Origin: Lachnospiraceae bacterium
GTDB taxonomy: Bacteria > Bacillota > Clostridia > Lachnospirales > Lachnospiraceae
NCBI GenBank assembly: GCA_900751785.1
Contig: CAADSM010000136.1
Location: 1 to 33,204 of the forward strand
Length of the DNA: 33,204 nt
Reading direction: 5' to 3'
Shown: positions 31,292 through 33,204 of the stretch, in pieces
Position numbering within the stretch: position 1 is the stretch's first letter
How the letters are laid out: every line of letters starts with the position of its first letter
Position numbers and translations under genes: made by a program
The notes under the pieces: generated by a model
The model's database searches: none
The model's input: the letters and a program-made list of their open reading frames with translations, nothing else
What the model was told of the DNA's origin: nothing

Positions 31292-31398
31292 AACGTTCAG
31301 CCGTGCAGTTTGAATCTGTTACTTTGCAGATCCTTTCCTGCATGGCTGGACTGTTGCAGCAATTCCATATACGAATGAGCGGGATCGGAGGACTTAAG

Positions 31399-32274
31399 AT
31401 GAATCAGATCGAATTGAAGGCGCTGGCCAAGATCAATCTGGGGCTGGATGTACTGGGAAAAAGAGAAAACGGATACCACGATGTGCGCATGGTGATGCAG
31501 TCGGTCTATCTGTATGATGAGGTAAAGATCACCAAGCGGAAGGAACCGGGGATCGTGCTCTCCACGAACCTTGGGTTCCTTCCTTCAGGAGAGGGCAATA
31601 TTGCATACAAGGCGGCGCAGCTCCTGATGGATGAATTTCAGATCGGGCAGGGCGTCGACATCGTCCTGGATAAGCATATCCCGGTCGCGGCAGGCCTGGC
31701 GGGAGGCAGTTCCGACGCGGCGGCTGTGCTTTTCGGAATGAACCGGCTCTTCGGGCTGAAGCTCAGCCAGAAAGAGCTGATGGAGCGGGGCGTGAAGCTG
31801 GGGGCGGACGTGCCCTACTGCATCCTGCGGGGAACCGTGCTGGCAGAGGGGATCGGAGAAAACCTGACGGTGCTCCCGGCCATGCCGAAGTGCACAGTGC
31901 TCATCGCAAAGCCTCCGGTCAGTGTGTCCACGAAGACGGTCTATGAGGCGCTGGATGCGCAGGAGATCACAGAGCACCCGGATATCGACGGGATCATCTC
32001 AGGGCTGGAGAAGGGCGATGTGAGGGCGGTGGCGTCCTCCATGGGAAATGTCCTTGAGGGCGTGACCATTCCCATGCACCCGGTGATCGCGGAGATCAAA
32101 AAAGAAATGATGGATGCGGGAGCCCTCGGCGCGATGATGAGCGGCAGCGGTCCGACCGTTTTCGGACTTTTTGACAACCGTGCGGCGGCGAAGAGCGCAC
32201 AGAAGAAGATCAGAGAAAAAGCACTGACAAAGCAGGTGTATGTCACGAACATACACAGCGTTAGGAGGAAATGA
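31399..32274 (+). CDS. ispE: 4-diphosphocytidyl-2-C-methyl-D-erythritol kinase
   Basis: 291 residues from ATG 31399, with GGAGG eight bases upstream; the longer frame from 31303 has no site. It phosphorylates CDP-ME in the MEP isoprenoid pathway. GHMP-kinase motifs are complete: AKINLGLDVLGKRENGYHDV at the start, PVAAGLAGGSSDAAAV near 94-109 and the C-terminal GAMMSGSGPTVFGLF. An Asp in LGADVPYCI is the expected catalytic base. The stop is one base before the start of the GntR gene, and AGGAGG for that gene lies in its last codons, so the two are translationally linked. Confidence 0.96.
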   Translation: MNQIELKALAKINLGLDVLGKRENGYHDVRMVMQSVYLYDEVKITKRKEPGIVLSTNLGFLPSGEGNIAYKAAQLLMDEFQIGQGVDIVLDKHIPVAAGLAGGSSDAAAVLFGMNRLFGLKLSQKELMERGVKLGADVPYCILRGTVLAEGIGENLTVLPAMPKCTVLIAKPPVSVSTKTVYEALDAQEITEHPDIDGIISGLEKGDVRAVASSMGNVLEGVTIPMHPVIAEIKKEMMDAGALGAMMSGSGPTVFGLFDNRAAAKSAQKKIREKALTKQVYVTNIHSVRRK

Positions 32275-32275
32275 T

Positions 32276-32950
32276 ATGGGAACAGATTTTGAAGTTACGA
32301 TGAATGAATATCTTCCCCTTCGGGATGTGGTGTTCAATACACTGAGACAGGCGATCCTTCGGGGAGAGCTGAAGCCGGGAGAGCGTCTCATGGAGATCCA
32401 GCTTGCGAACAAGCTTGGCGTGAGCCGCACGCCGATCCGCGAGGCGATCCGCAAGCTTGAGCTGGAGGGACTTGTCCTGATGATCCCCCGCCGTGGGGCA
32501 GAAGTGGCGGAGATCACGGAGAAGAACTTAAGGGATGTGCTGGAGGTGCGGTGCGCCCTGGAAGAGCTGGCAGTCCAGCTTGCCTGCGACCGGATCGACG
32601 AGGACGGCATACAGAATCTGCGCGAGGCGGCGGAGCGCTTCCGCGAGGTCCTCGACAGCGATGATATCACGAAGATCGCGGAGGCTGACGTGGAGTTCCA
32701 CGACGTGATCTTCGCGGCGACGGACAACCGCAGGCTCATACAGCTTTTGAATAATCTGAGGGAGCAGATGTACCGCTATCGGATCGAGTATCTGAAGAAA
32801 AAAGAATGCTATCCGCAGCTCCTCGACGAGCACAAGGCGATCATAGAGGCGATCGCCGGCAGGGACAAGGATATGGCGACACGGATCACGGGACAGCATA
32901 TCAACAATCAGGTCGACACTGTAGTCGGGACTCTGCGGCAGAAAGAGTAG
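32276..32950 (+). CDS. GntR-family regulator, FadR/FCD type
   Basis: 224 residues from ATG 32276, placed by TAGGAGG in the end of ispE. The N-terminal winged helix (about 10-75) includes LANKLGVSRTPIREAIRKLELEGLV. The C-terminal helical FCD domain (about 80-215) carries the metal-ligand pattern Asp...His...His (EADVEFHDVIF, LLDEHKAII, GQHINNQ), which binds small organic acids or Zn in relatives. The effector and target are unknown; the tight link to ispE is frequent in Clostridia but its regulatory meaning is not known to me. No operator can be picked out with confidence. Confidence 0.93.
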   Translation: MGTDFEVTMNEYLPLRDVVFNTLRQAILRGELKPGERLMEIQLANKLGVSRTPIREAIRKLELEGLVLMIPRRGAEVAEITEKNLRDVLEVRCALEELAVQLACDRIDEDGIQNLREAAERFREVLDSDDITKIAEADVEFHDVIFAATDNRRLIQLLNNLREQMYRYRIEYLKKKECYPQLLDEHKAIIEAIAGRDKDMATRITGQHINNQVDTVVGTLRQKE

Positions 32951-33014
32951 ATCCCAGGCGTCTGCGCGGGAGGCAGACCACGTCTGCAGACGGTGCGTCT
33001 CTGTGAAATTTTTT

Positions 33015-33043
33015 GAATAAACTGGAAGGATCTGTCCATACTC
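33015..33043 (+). promoter_or_regulatory. Sigma-F/G-like (forespore) promoter candidate
   Basis: GAATA (33015-33019), 17-base spacer, CATACTC (33037-33043). This fits the forespore pattern GHATR-N17/18-CATWHTA except for the last base. It lies 35 bases before the last gene. Confidence 0.35.
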
Positions 33044-33086
33044 CATATATCAGACAGATGATATGGAGGGATTACATATGGACAGA
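33031..33086 (+). promoter_or_regulatory. Leader hairpin covering the ribosome binding site and start codon
   Basis: TCTGTCCATA (33031-33040) pairs perfectly with TATGGACAGA (33077-33086), which contains the ATG. CTCCATAT (33041-33048) pairs with ATATGGAG (33061-33068), which contains the Shine-Dalgarno. Only an eight-base bulge interrupts the stem. If transcription starts at or before 33031, translation initiation would be hidden. Confidence 0.5.
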
Positions 33087-33204
33087 ACGGCAGTGGAGAA
33101 ATATAAGGACAGGGTGATCCTGCTCCTTGCGCTCCTTGCGGCGGCGCTCGCGCTGGGCATCGGACTCTGGCAGACGGATGCGGCGGCGCAGACAGAGCTG
33201 CAGA
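33078..33204 (+). CDS. N-terminus of a membrane or secreted protein (partial)
   Basis: ATG 33078 follows GGAGGG and the frame is open to the right edge. It encodes MDRTAVEKYKDRVILLLALL, further Ala/Leu-rich residues, then GIGLWQTDAAAQTELQ. That is a short charged start and one hydrophobic helix (about 13-30), so an N-terminally anchored or exported protein. No family can be named. Its leader carries a sporulation-type promoter candidate and a start-codon hairpin. Confidence 0.7.
   Translation, partial: MDRTAVEKYKDRVILLLALLAAALALGIGLWQTDAAAQTELQ

Noticed and set aside
1..33204. CRISPR array, tRNA/rRNA genes, integrase or prophage
   Set aside because: No regularly spaced repeats, cloverleaf-like or rRNA sequence, and no recombinase, transposase or phage structural ORF was found on either strand.

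Overview
This looks like a chromosomal window from a spore-forming, gut-type Clostridia (Lachnospiraceae-like) Gram-positive. The evidence is a SipL-type spore morphogenesis protein (SPOCS repeats plus LysM), an ECF sigma / DUF4179-like anti-sigma / L,D-transpeptidase operon, large secreted FIVAR-repeat proteins with degenerate cell-wall sorting tails, and strong AGGAGG-type ribosome binding sites throughout. The species cannot be named from sequence reading alone. No rRNA, tRNA, CRISPR array, integrase, transposase or prophage gene was seen.

Layout. (1) 1-8.3 kb is an accessory-looking region, with visibly more A+T at its left end. It holds the tail of an unknown membrane protein, a small 3-TM protein, a translationally coupled pair on the minus strand (TIR-domain protein plus cupin), an unrecognised 481-aa protein with a C-terminal membrane hairpin, a rare fusion of a NeuD/PglD-type acetyltransferase with a NahK-like sugar kinase, a macro-domain protein with a C-terminal membrane module preceded by a 16-codon leader ORF, and an isochorismatase-family hydrolase. 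(2) 8.5-16.6 kb is a cell-surface region: two small secreted/anchored proteins, a putative Zn-dependent PLC-fold protein, a giant discoidin/FIVAR surface protein (frameshifted) and a 660-aa secreted protein with an internal duplication. (3) 16.7-21.1 kb has a shikimate/quinate dehydrogenase, then the ECF sigma, anti-sigma-like (frameshifted) and L,D-transpeptidase operon. (4) 21.3-25.4 kb, minus strand: ddl, murF (peptidoglycan precursor synthesis) and pncB (NAD salvage). (5) 25.6-33.2 kb: a secreted transglutaminase-like protein, deoB, plsC, a lipoprotein with a PrcB-like tail, sipL, ispE, a GntR/FCD regulator and the start of another membrane protein.

How it fits together. Much of the window concerns the envelope: MurF and Ddl make and attach D-Ala-D-Ala, the ECF-controlled transpeptidase crosslinks peptidoglycan, and secreted proteins decorate the surface. 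Sporulation is represented by sipL behind a sigma-E-like promoter and by a sigma-F/G-like promoter at the right edge. Two palindromic, REP/MITE-like elements (about 10.5-10.7 kb and 21.06-21.29 kb) sit at gene 3' ends and supply stop codons to the neighbouring genes. Several convergent gene pairs share bidirectional terminators.

Best candidate for an undescribed system: the left 8 kb. A TIR protein of the Cap12/PycTIR type is coupled to a metal-binding-type cupin, close to a membrane-tethered macro-domain protein and a second tail-anchored protein. TIR domains often make ADP-ribose-type signals and macro domains bind them, so an NAD-derived signalling or defence module is a reasonable but unproven reading.
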